A DNA stretch of 64,000 nt from the NCBI GenBank assembly GCA_023429825.1, contig JAEZDC010000072.1, positions 20,874-84,873 of the forward strand, read 5' to 3'. Both the position numbers and the translations under genes were made by a program. The DNA is from Bacteroidota bacterium (GTDB taxonomy: Bacteria > Bacteroidota > Bacteroidia > Chitinophagales > Chitinophagaceae). The notes under the pieces are model-generated. The model saw nothing but the letters and a program-made list of their open reading frames with translations, did no database searches and was not told the DNA's origin. Below, piece by piece: positions 27,255 to 35,976 of this stretch. Positions within the stretch are counted from its first letter, which is position 1, and each line of letters starts with the position of its first letter.

Positions 27255-27596
27255 TTAGGCTACAAAACACATTATTAAGAAGGAAGCAAAAGATACAAGT
27301 ATGTAAAACCAACTCCAAAAATTAATACTGTTGAAATTCACAGTCCGTACAAATTTTTTAAACTCCTTTTTATACTTATCTTTTCTTAAAAAGATAAAAT
27401 GGTTTATTGCAAATATGATTATCCCTAGAATTAATCCACGAAGGGGGGAATAATTAACATGTTGCTCACCTAAGATGACCTCCCTTAAGAATATTTCTCC
27501 TGTAAAACAGTTTAAAACAACCAAAAAGGTACTTGTAAGCACAGCCGTATATTCTGGAGTATTATCTAACCCCAAGTTTGAAGCCCAGCGATACAA
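27255..27596 (-). CDS. Small membrane protein, possible orphan immunity protein
   Basis: A 113-residue protein with three or four hydrophobic segments (YTAVLTSTFLVVLNCF, GLILGIIIFAINHFIFL, WSWFYILVSFASFLIMCFV). No family recognised. It lies between two copies of a 236-bp direct repeat in an Rhs toxin region where spare tips and immunity genes accumulate. An orphan immunity gene is therefore a reasonable guess, based on context alone. Confidence 0.55.
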   Translation of the reverse strand: MYRWASNLGLDNTPEYTAVLTSTFLVVLNCFTGEIFLREVILGEQHVNYSPLRGLILGIIIFAINHFIFLRKDKYKKEFKKFVRTVNFNSINFWSWFYILVSFASFLIMCFVA

Positions 27597-27642
27597 ATTA
27601 TAAAAAAAAACTTATAATATTTCATGATTTACAAAATTAAAA

Positions 27643-27687
27643 CCGCAATGTCCGCTTCCGCACTGCCTATGCAGTGAGACATTGCGG
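27643..27687. repeat. REP element copy 4
   Basis: CCGCAATGTC (27643-27652) and GACATTGCGG (27678-27687) with an internal CACTGC-CTAT-GCAGTG hairpin. It is isolated from the transposase gene by about 800 bp. Confidence 0.75.
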
Positions 27688-27758
27688 AGAAGTAAACTCT
27701 TCGGATAGCTGGGGGGCATTATTAAATGTAAAGATTAATCAGCTTCACTTATAACCAA

Positions 27759-27789
27759 CCACGGGGTCGGCTTGAGCCAGACCCCGTGG
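27759..27789. repeat. Perfect 10-bp inverted repeat
   Basis: CCACGGGGTC (27759-27768) and GACCCCGTGG (27780-27789). The right part, AGCCAGACCCCGTGGCGACAG, recurs with one change at about 28035-28057, so the second long repeat copy is flanked by short direct repeats. Confidence 0.6.
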
Positions 27790-27796
27790 CGACAGA

Positions 27797-28030
27797 GATG
27801 TTTAATAAAAGCCAGACTCTGTCTGGAGTTTGAAAAAGAAAAGTTACCAATCTATTCATAGTTCCTTAAGGTAAAGTAGCTGAATATTTGTTTTCTTTCA
27901 GCAACACAATTTATAAGAGCCCATATACATCTCCATTTCACTCTTCCGTACAACTTTGAAGACAGTCCGAAGACTGCCTCTTATTTAATATCCAAAGAGC
28001 CGCAATTCGCTAACTCTTTGGATAGCCTAG
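27797..28030. repeat. Long direct repeat, copy 2 (about 234 bp)
   Basis: Partner of 27013-27248 in the same orientation, with scattered substitutions and single-base indels, so the duplication is not very recent. Confidence 0.8.
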
Positions 28031-28069
28031 TCGGCTAAGCCAGACCCCGTTGCGACAGAAAAATTTACT

Positions 28070-28867
28070 TTATCTTTTTCTTTTTTGTTTAAGAAATCTT
28101 AAGATCTCTTCACGGTCCTTTTTATATTCTTTGCCTTCGAACGTTTTTTCATTTAAAATGTCTGTTATAGTAAGTTTAGCTTCCTTCTTCAATCCCTTAT
28201 TTCGAATAACACAATAATTCGGAATAGGCAGCTGCACTTCCATCAAAAGATATTTTAGTATATCGAGATTGGGGAGCGATGCATTAACTAAGGATTTTTC
28301 GCCATTACTAGGGTATCGAAAAGGATCTGCACCACTATTAATTAGCAATCGAACGGCTTGCAAATTGCCATAACGGCATACAAGTTCAAGAGGTGAGCTT
28401 TTAAACATTTTTTTTCTTCCGAATTGATCTAAACTGCTATCGACAAAACTACTGTTCAAATCAGCTCCATGACGTATTAAATGCTGTAAGATTTCGTTTC
28501 CATGGGCAATACTTGAAGCGAATCTGCAAGCATATAAAAAAGGACTTAAGTTAGAACTATCTGCTTTTTGGTTGGCGTCTGCACCTAACCGAAGTAGATT
28601 TTTTACTGCCTGCAGTTTTCCCGTTATTACTGCAAAAGATAATAGCGAATGGCCGAATCGTTTTTCTTGAAAAGATAATAACTCTGGGTTCTTTCTGATC
28701 GCCTGTGATACCTTGATAGTATCTTCATCTTGCACTGCTTTTGCCACTTCAAAAGCCGGGGTACTTTCAAATTGCCGCACATCAAATGCGTTCACCTGCT
28801 TACTTTGACAGTAGCTCATTGTATAAGTTAGAATAAAAATTAACCAGAAAAATTTTAGGTTTCTCAT
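28070..28867 (-). CDS. Exported ankyrin-repeat protein, probable immunity to the Rhs lipase tip
   Basis: A 265-residue protein with an N-terminal signal segment (residues 1-20, possibly a lipoprotein signal ending SYC). Ankyrin repeats are visible (HSLLSFAVITGKLQAVKNLL, LSPFLYACRFAS, SSPLELVCRYGNLQAVRLLI, each followed by G-A-D). Its ATG overlaps the stop of the Rhs gene by 4 bp, so translation is coupled. Ankyrin proteins are a known class of immunity partner in polymorphic toxin loci, and the periplasmic location would allow it to block a lipase that attacks the membrane from outside. The pairing is inferred from the overlap and topology. Confidence 0.8.
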   Translation of the reverse strand: MRNLKFFWLIFILTYTMSYCQSKQVNAFDVRQFESTPAFEVAKAVQDEDTIKVSQAIRKNPELLSFQEKRFGHSLLSFAVITGKLQAVKNLLRLGADANQKADSSNLSPFLYACRFASSIAHGNEILQHLIRHGADLNSSFVDSSLDQFGRKKMFKSSPLELVCRYGNLQAVRLLINSGADPFRYPSNGEKSLVNASLPNLDILKYLLMEVQLPIPNYCVIRNKGLKKEAKLTITDILNEKTFEGKEYKKDREEILRFLKQKRKR

Positions 28868-31800
28868 TTGATAGAACTTGCTTTTAATGCATTGATCACC
28901 GAAGAAATTAAGTGTGCAATTATAGCACCGTCAAACACTCCATGGCTCTGTATTTGAGAAAAACTACCAATATATCTGTCTCTTCCAACATGCACGAACG
29001 CTCCGGTGACCGATGCTAATCTTTGACTCAAATCTAAGATTTCTCCCCTAACGATATAATTTGTAATATTTCCCTTTGAAATATTTAAGCCATGAAAGTC
29101 GATTGTCTTTTGGGAGATCCAGGCTGGATTAAAGGTAATTGCTGCCCCCCCCGTTTTTAACGCAGCGGCGATTGCTAAACCACCTCCCAACGAATGTCCG
29201 ACAAATGTTAGATTAGCTGCACCGATTTCAATCATTAACGTACTTGCATTATGAATTGCAGTTGAATATTGAGCAGACAAACCAAAAGCTTGCGCGACAT
29301 CTTCCCAACCGTCTTTTCTATCAACTGTTCCTGCAAATGCATAAGCGTATTTTTTTTCACCATTTATTTCTTTTGAATAAAGGGCTGATTTAAATCCTGT
29401 TTCATCCTGAAGGCCTATTCCAAAACTTTCATCGCTTAAGGACCAGCCACCTATTAGCTCTCCTTCTCCATATACATTTTGTGCCATCATCGCAGCTTCT
29501 AAGGCCGTCGGCCCTCCTGATGCGCTCCATCCAAACGAAGCTTCGCTGCCCGAGCCTCCAAACATTTGCATTAATTCGGACAACATACCGTCCCACATGG
29601 CCGAATTTAGACCTCGTTCATTACTCCAGTCATGGCGATATTGGCCGGCATTAGCCGCGGGATTATAGACGGGTGACCTCTCAGCTTCAAAAACTTGAGC
29701 TTTCATTCCGTCCGGATCTATAAACCGCATCGGATTATCATAGGCATAATTGAAAGCACTCCACCTTCTGCTTTGTTCTGCCAGCGGATCAATCACCATC
29801 CACCTTCCAACCTGCCCATCATACATCCTCGCCCCATAATCCATCCACTCCAACCCGCTACCATCTGCAAATTCTTCACACTGCGTTTCTTTACCGTTGT
29901 ACTTTAATTTGTTTGATCTTATGTTCGGTGTAACTGCTCTACTACTAATCCCCGCCATTGCCAATCCAAACGGGTAGTAATGTGTCTCCTCTAGCAACGG
30001 CCCCCTCGTATGCTCCACATGAAAATCATCGAAGTATACAGGCACCTCATCACTGGCGTTACTGAGGTAAATAAAAATGTATCCGTTTTTAGTGATTTCG
30101 ATTTCGCTTCCGCCGTTTGCCTGTAGAAGTTCAGTATCAGGCTCATCATCAGTCACTGAAACATATCCTGCCGATCCGGAAATATAGTTTAGCTGTTTAT
30201 CATCAAACATCACCCAATTAAGTCCGGCGTTAATGAATCCCGTAGTGTTGTGCTGTTCTTCATAAATCGCTTTTATCGTTGATACCATCTCGTCGAAAGC
30301 AGAAGAACCATTTGTTATCTGCCGTTTATTCCCAAATGAACCGATTCCATCTCCCATAAGGTTATGAAGCATTTCTTCAAACACATCCTTATCGAAAACG
30401 GATGCTTCTGTTTCCCTGCCTCGATGATGAAAGCTTTTTACAGAAGCAGTGATCTTGTCACCTGCCATTACTTTCAACAATAGTCCTGTTCCCAATGGTG
30501 TATTATGTCCCAGCTTTTGCACTTTTTCATTGCCAGGGTCACTGTCAAAAGCTGAAGGCTTGTTAACAAGATTATGCAGGCTCGAGAATAATGCGTTTTC
30601 AGAGGTATTATTGGCATCCTCCATTGAAGCATGGTATGTGTCTTTCGGCGCATCATCTGTTAATACCATTCGCACATTGCCCAAATGGTCTTTCACGAAA
30701 TAATCGAACTTCACATCGCCGCCTGCAACAATTCTGGCTCTCCCTTCTTCATGGCTGATGAACTGTAAAGTATCGTTCATGTATTCAAAGCCCGCTATAT
30801 ACAGCGTTGTAGTAACCGTACTTCCTTCTGTTACTTTCTTTTTTAATTTAATACCATTCGCATCGTAAGTGTATTTGATATTTCCTTTACTCGTTACCAC
30901 AATACTATCTGTGAGATTGAGGTGATTGTAAATGATAGAACTGATGGCTTTATTTTGATCAAGGGTGAGATTTCCATTTGAATCATAGTTATAATCATCA
31001 TTGGTATTACTTCCATTCGTAAAGTCGCCCAACTGGTTATTACCCGTTACGGCATCCGTTACACGCATTAAATAGTTAGAATTGGATGCATACAAATAAG
31101 TGAGGCTATCGATGATGCTGCTACTGCTTACCTTCAATCCTTTTTGCGTTAGTTTCGTGATATTGCCATTAGCATCATAATTCAAAGTACTCAACGAGAA
31201 ATCGATACCCGCAGATTTATCAAAAGCACTGCCAGTGTATTGGTTAAAATCAGCTTTCGTTAAACGGTTAGCCAAGTCATAAGCGAAGTCGTACTTCCGC
31301 TTGTCGCCATCGCCTTTGCTCTTCCAGGTTGTACCTGTAATATTACCGTCAAGCATCGCAGCTGCATACGATTGTCCAGAAATGATATTGGAAGTATTGT
31401 TATAGGCCAACTCGTAACCGAACCAATGATCGTTATCAGAATCGTTTATATATCCGCGGTTAACCCCCAGCAACCAGCCCCTGATATTATATTCATAAGT
31501 GAACGATTCAAGGGGTGCCCCTGAATAATAAGGCGCAATATCTTTTCCCTGTAATTGCCCCAGGCTGTTATACTCATGTTCGCTGATGACACGCTCAGTA
31601 CTGCTATTGATCTTCTTCGCAACTGATAATATTCTTCCTGCATGATCATAGGTGTACTTAGTTAATACTTTATGGGTTTGCGAATTAGAGCCCGCTTTCT
31701 GGTGCTCTACATGTGAACGCAAGACCTTACCAGAAAAATCAAACTGCGATGTAACTACATCTGTGCCTCCGGAAATATTTGTTTGCTTAGCCTGGATGAT

Positions 31801-33240
31801 CCTCCCGTACTGATCGTAAACTGGCAGAGTGTATAAAAAATTATTGGTTCCCAGAATTCTAGTTTTGGTACCCGTTACAGATCCCCTTATTCTATCCGAT
31901 TGTGTTATCTGTTGAACATATTCAGGATAGGCATTGTAAGTGGTATAAAAATTACTGCTGGTGATATTAGTTGTAATCAAACTACCGGTAAATGGATTAC
32001 CATTTGAACTCAGCCAGCTGTAATCATCATAGAAGGTTTCGGATAGTTGCGTAGGTCCGCTATAGGAACCAACCCATAACGGATTCGCATTTACATAAAT
32101 TTGACACTGGTCTCTGCCTTCATCAGGAAACCATAAAAATTTTTGCACAGGCCTATCTAAATCATCGTAGTTCGTACATACATAACCGATGTCATTACTG
32201 TTCATATATTGATCCTGGAACATCACCAACCTATTTCTTTTGTCGTATACCATTTGTTGCAGCCCCGCTCCAGGAATACCTTTTACGATGAGCCTGTTCA
32301 AATCATCATAGAAATATCTGTAACAAAGCCCAGTTGCAATGGAACTATTACCGCTCAGATTCCAGCTCACCGAATTTAATTTTTCCACTGCCAAAGGCGG
32401 TAACACAAACCTCAGATTTCCTGCCTCGTCGTACACATAATAAGTACATAGCCATCCTACATGCGCAGTTCCCGGAGATGCACCCAGTTGCACTTTAGTC
32501 AATATCAATTTTCCTTCTTCATTTTTATAGGTTAGGGTCTTTGCATTTTTTTCATCAGTGATCTCTTCCACTATTAAACTTCCCGCAGCATATATATAAC
32601 CGGTAGATGGCAGATCATATTCCGAGGTGATGGCAATCGTCCATAGTCTTACGCTGTCATTGGCTGTATTGGCACGTTGTGTTACTGACCTGCCAACATT
32701 AGCCCCGGTCCAGCTATTTCCCGGTGCAGTGGTTTTCAACACGCGTTGTAGTGGTGACGCATCATATGCAGTCTGACTATAAATAGTATTTTCTGAAGGA
32801 AATAAACCCCTGTAAAAAGCTGAGTCCTGCAACAAGGCATAGGTTTTAAACTTTCCATCGTTGTAGTTGGAGGCTGTTTGAATGTACGGCATGTATTGCA
32901 TCGTTGGCCTGCCAAACCAATCATACACAACCGGCGTTACCATGTCTTTTTTATCAGGAGATATCTGCCGGGCCACGGTCTGAATTGTTCGACCGAGATA
33001 GTCAAAATATTCTGTAGCTACAGATACATTTTCAACGAGCCCCGAGATCCTAACATCCGAGGTATCTTGAGTAGGGCGCAATGGCACCAGCACCCGTTTA
33101 TAATTCTTTGCCGGTTGCGGATTGTAGCTTTGCACCAATGTGGGAGGCGCCTGAGCGCTACCGGAATCCTCGATCGGAAATTGTGCCCGGGCTGTTACTC
33201 CAAGGCTGCCCAAGATCAATAATAATATTAGCTTTCTCAT
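28864..33240 (-). CDS. Rhs-family polymorphic toxin with class 3 lipase tip
   Basis: A 1458-residue secreted protein. The signal peptide ends ARAQ (residues 1-19), followed by a DUF6443 region (about 55-170, SVATEYFDYLGRTIQ, VVYDWFGRP) and many YD/Rhs repeats (YDANGNITKL, YTYDHAGRIL). The Rhs core ends near residue 1175 with RWMVIDPLAEQSRRWSAFNY and FIDPDGM. The variable C-terminal tip carries a lipase class 3-type nucleophile elbow, GHSLGGG (1348-1354, S1350), in an alpha/beta-hydrolase-like context, so the toxin probably cleaves phospholipids or other esters. How it is exported (possibly type IX or cell-surface) is not evident. The ankyrin gene overlaps its end as likely immunity gene. Confidence 0.9.
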   Translation of the reverse strand: MRKLILLLILGSLGVTARAQFPIEDSGSAQAPPTLVQSYNPQPAKNYKRVLVPLRPTQDTSDVRISGLVENVSVATEYFDYLGRTIQTVARQISPDKKDMVTPVVYDWFGRPTMQYMPYIQTASNYNDGKFKTYALLQDSAFYRGLFPSENTIYSQTAYDASPLQRVLKTTAPGNSWTGANVGRSVTQRANTANDSVRLWTIAITSEYDLPSTGYIYAAGSLIVEEITDEKNAKTLTYKNEEGKLILTKVQLGASPGTAHVGWLCTYYVYDEAGNLRFVLPPLAVEKLNSVSWNLSGNSSIATGLCYRYFYDDLNRLIVKGIPGAGLQQMVYDKRNRLVMFQDQYMNSNDIGYVCTNYDDLDRPVQKFLWFPDEGRDQCQIYVNANPLWVGSYSGPTQLSETFYDDYSWLSSNGNPFTGSLITTNITSSNFYTTYNAYPEYVQQITQSDRIRGSVTGTKTRILGTNNFLYTLPVYDQYGRIIQAKQTNISGGTDVVTSQFDFSGKVLRSHVEHQKAGSNSQTHKVLTKYTYDHAGRILSVAKKINSSTERVISEHEYNSLGQLQGKDIAPYYSGAPLESFTYEYNIRGWLLGVNRGYINDSDNDHWFGYELAYNNTSNIISGQSYAAAMLDGNITGTTWKSKGDGDKRKYDFAYDLANRLTKADFNQYTGSAFDKSAGIDFSLSTLNYDANGNITKLTQKGLKVSSSSIIDSLTYLYASNSNYLMRVTDAVTGNNQLGDFTNGSNTNDDYNYDSNGNLTLDQNKAISSIIYNHLNLTDSIVVTSKGNIKYTYDANGIKLKKKVTEGSTVTTTLYIAGFEYMNDTLQFISHEEGRARIVAGGDVKFDYFVKDHLGNVRMVLTDDAPKDTYHASMEDANNTSENALFSSLHNLVNKPSAFDSDPGNEKVQKLGHNTPLGTGLLLKVMAGDKITASVKSFHHRGRETEASVFDKDVFEEMLHNLMGDGIGSFGNKRQITNGSSAFDEMVSTIKAIYEEQHNTTGFINAGLNWVMFDDKQLNYISGSAGYVSVTDDEPDTELLQANGGSEIEITKNGYIFIYLSNASDEVPVYFDDFHVEHTRGPLLEETHYYPFGLAMAGISSRAVTPNIRSNKLKYNGKETQCEEFADGSGLEWMDYGARMYDGQVGRWMVIDPLAEQSRRWSAFNYAYDNPMRFIDPDGMKAQVFEAERSPVYNPAANAGQYRHDWSNERGLNSAMWDGMLSELMQMFGGSGSEASFGWSASGGPTALEAAMMAQNVYGEGELIGGWSLSDESFGIGLQDETGFKSALYSKEINGEKKYAYAFAGTVDRKDGWEDVAQAFGLSAQYSTAIHNASTLMIEIGAANLTFVGHSLGGGLAIAAALKTGGAAITFNPAWISQKTIDFHGLNISKGNITNYIVRGEILDLSQRLASVTGAFVHVGRDRYIGSFSQIQSHGVFDGAIIAHLISSVINALKASSIK

Positions 33241-33256
33241 ATGCTGAGTGTTTTTG

Positions 33257-33766
33257 CTAGTTGTGGGTTGTTATTGCATTCCTGATAATCGGGTCCATCG
33301 GATCGATTGCGGGTGCAAACGTGCCGATCAACTGGCCTGATTCATTGATAAGAAACTTCTGGAAGTCACCACCGACTGCACCATACATCGCACCGTTCTG
33401 TTCTATTTGTTTTAGCCAGTAATAAACAGGCTGCACAATTGTGCCTGCCACTGCATCTGTCTTTATTATTTTATAAGTTGTTCCATAGTTGGAAATACAA
33501 AACTGTTTGATGGCTGAATCTGATCTCGATTCATGCCCGAAACTATTTGACGGAAACGCTATCACCACCAAGGAATCACCGAAGGTTTGCTGTAACTGCT
33601 GAAGTGTACCCAACTGGCCAACACGCGATGAACCGGTTGCGATATTTACAAGTAATATTTTCTTTCCCTGGTAACTATTTAAACTGATCGTGTTATTGTC
33701 TACATCGGTGATGGATAACGAATAGAAGCTAACGATCAGTGAAAAGAGATGGTTCAATATATTCAT
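33257..33766 (-). CDS. Glutathione-peroxidase-like protein lacking the peroxidatic cysteine
   Basis: A 169-residue thioredoxin-fold protein with an N-terminal hydrophobic segment. The family frame is clear: ILLVNIATGSSRVGQL at the active-site loop, FPSNSFGHES, FCISNYGTTYK and GGDFQKFLIN. In normal members the first loop reads NVASxC(or U)G and the second FPCNQFG. Here the peroxidatic Cys/Sec position is Ser and the Gln is also replaced, so peroxidase activity is unlikely. It lies 16 bp upstream of the Rhs-lipase gene and 9 bp downstream of the other Rhs-like gene on the same strand, so it belongs to this operon, perhaps as a chaperone-like or structural element. That role is a guess. Confidence 0.78.
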   Translation of the reverse strand: MNILNHLFSLIVSFYSLSITDVDNNTISLNSYQGKKILLVNIATGSSRVGQLGTLQQLQQTFGDSLVVIAFPSNSFGHESRSDSAIKQFCISNYGTTYKIIKTDAVAGTIVQPVYYWLKQIEQNGAMYGAVGGDFQKFLINESGQLIGTFAPAIDPMDPIIRNAITTHN

Positions 33767-33775
33767 ACAGTTGTT

Positions 33776-35976
33776 TTAATATTCTATAAAGCAGGTTATA
33801 CTACACGATGAAGAATGATAGGACACAGAGCTCCATGTAGATTGCGATCCGTCACTGAAGCAGTACTTATGAGTACACTCCCATACCCATACATTATCTA
33901 TTTTTTTATAAACAGATGAAACCACTGTTAGTGTACCAATCTCGCACACGCCATTCACTACTTTAAACCAGGCAAGGCTTGAAACCCCCGGGCAACTGCA
34001 ATCATAGCCGGGCAATTGAACCTGGCGATACAGTCCACACGAATCACTGAAAGGATTAATGTCTAAATAAAATGAATCGACGATACCGGGGTTGCTGGCA
34101 CGACACTCTTTATAACCTGCCTGCATGACAGGCAGAAGAGATATTGCCATTGGAGAGTCTGTGTATTGGAATCTTTTTATGATATTCTTGTCCTTGTCTC
34201 TTACCAGCATTGGCCTGTTGAGATTATCATATTCATTGTAGGAAATCGTATTGTTGGCATCGGTGGTACAGGTAATGCCCACGATTGGCTCGTAAGTAGA
34301 TGTTACCATGTTCGCATACTTTGGGTGCAGCCGCACCTCGTCTACTAATCCACTGCCACTAATAGTAACAGAAGTTATTCCTGTAAGATTCACTGCATAC
34401 AAATTCCATCCCTGCTGTGAGGCGATTGACGTAGATAAACTGCTGGAGTTCACACTTACGGAAGCACCGGATTTTGCCCATAATGTGAGCAGGTATTGCT
34501 TACCGCTGGAAAGGCTGGACTTAGATATATTCCCATTCGAAAGATTATAGCTTTTCTTTCCCGTCATTTTATCCGTGGCATCTCTTGAAGCACTACCAAT
34601 GGTCCAGTTGCCCGAACCTGTTGACTCAAAACTGGTGTATGCAATATCTGCCTGTGCAGCATTCGATACTTTTGCAGCAGCATATTGCTGATCATAATCG
34701 ATAAGGATCGAACTATACTGTCCGCTCGGTAAGTTCACCGATTCGCTAAGATTTCCTTTTGCATCATATGCAGAGAAATACGTTTTCGGTTTAGTATAAG
34801 TGCTATTGCGGTTTAGCAACCCCGCATTGAATACTCCATATGTCGATTGAATAACCGGTTTGTTCGATTCAAAAGCATAAATGGTATCAGGCTTTACATC
34901 ACCCGATGATATCTGCCTGTACGATGTTACCAGTGCAGAAATGATCCTTGGATTGCCGTCTCCAGTTATCCATGTTTCAGTACTTACCGGTTGGCTTATG
35001 ATCGAACTATCTCTTAATTTTCCTACACCTCCACCGACCGTGTAATGATAGGGATAATACATCCGTTGTTCTTTTACCAGGCTTCTTGTCCTGTCATAGT
35101 CGGTGGTGATCTTGATTACATTGTAATTAGTATCATACTGGAGCTGTTGAGAAGTGGCATTATAACTTGCATTAGGGTGGAACAATGTATCCACGCTTGA
35201 GGTGACAAATATCCTTCCGGTCGAGAGATAGTAATGATCACCCAGGTATGTTTTTGTTCTTAGAGTAGACGGGTTATACGGATCTCCATCATATTTGGTT
35301 TGAGAATGCCCGAGCTTGAGTGATTTAAAATTATCGTTATCGTACAGCAAGCTGTCATACTGGTAAGTAGTAACCGTTCTTTTTACCAGGCTTCCGGCAC
35401 TATCGTATAAAGAAACTCTTTTAGGCATACCGAGCCCCCAACTGCGAATATCTACAGGCGTATAAGGAAAAGCATTAGTGAACACATTGGTATTAAGATC
35501 ACGTAAATCTGTGAACTCCTGCACTTCTTTGCCGAGATTAAAACCATTGACCGCCGTACCACGTCTTACAACTACGCGGCTATATCCTACCTTTCCGCCT
35601 TCTGCGAAGTCGAGTGTCGCCACTGGCTCGCTTGTTACGGCCGTATAATCTGTAGTGGTCGTGCCTCCGTAATTGACTACTTCCCGGTAAGGGTAATCAT
35701 ATTTAGGAATGCCACCCAAGAAACCCGAACTTTTACCGCTCTCGGTAACATATTGGTAGTGCTCATAAAATCCACCGTAGCTATCGTTTACATTTCGTTT
35801 TACATGGGATACCCGAATTCCGCCGGAATACATATATGAAATAGCGGTGTCTGCTTTATTTTCCCAATTGATGGTTACCGGGAAACTCCCCGAAATACTG
35901 GTGCCTGAAGCCAGAGATGTTTCAACCCTATAACTCCCGGAAGTAAGGTTGAATGTCCATGTTCTTATTCCCGTGT
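33776..35976 (-). pseudogene. Rhs/SpvB-like surface protein, C-terminal part after a frameshift
   Basis: The first ATG of this frame (35833) opens 685 residues, but the frame is protein-like upstream as far as the poly-A run at 35977 (YTGIRTWTFNLTSGSYR, FPVTINWENKAD) and continues the upstream gene directly. It has YD-type repeats (YDAKGNLSESVNLPSG, YNEYDNLNRPMLVRD), a carbohydrate-binding-like beta domain (about residues 400-510) and a cysteine-rich C-terminus. It is not a separate gene by origin: one extra base in the A6 run at 35977-35982 would fuse both frames into a protein of about 1280 residues. Confidence 0.72.
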
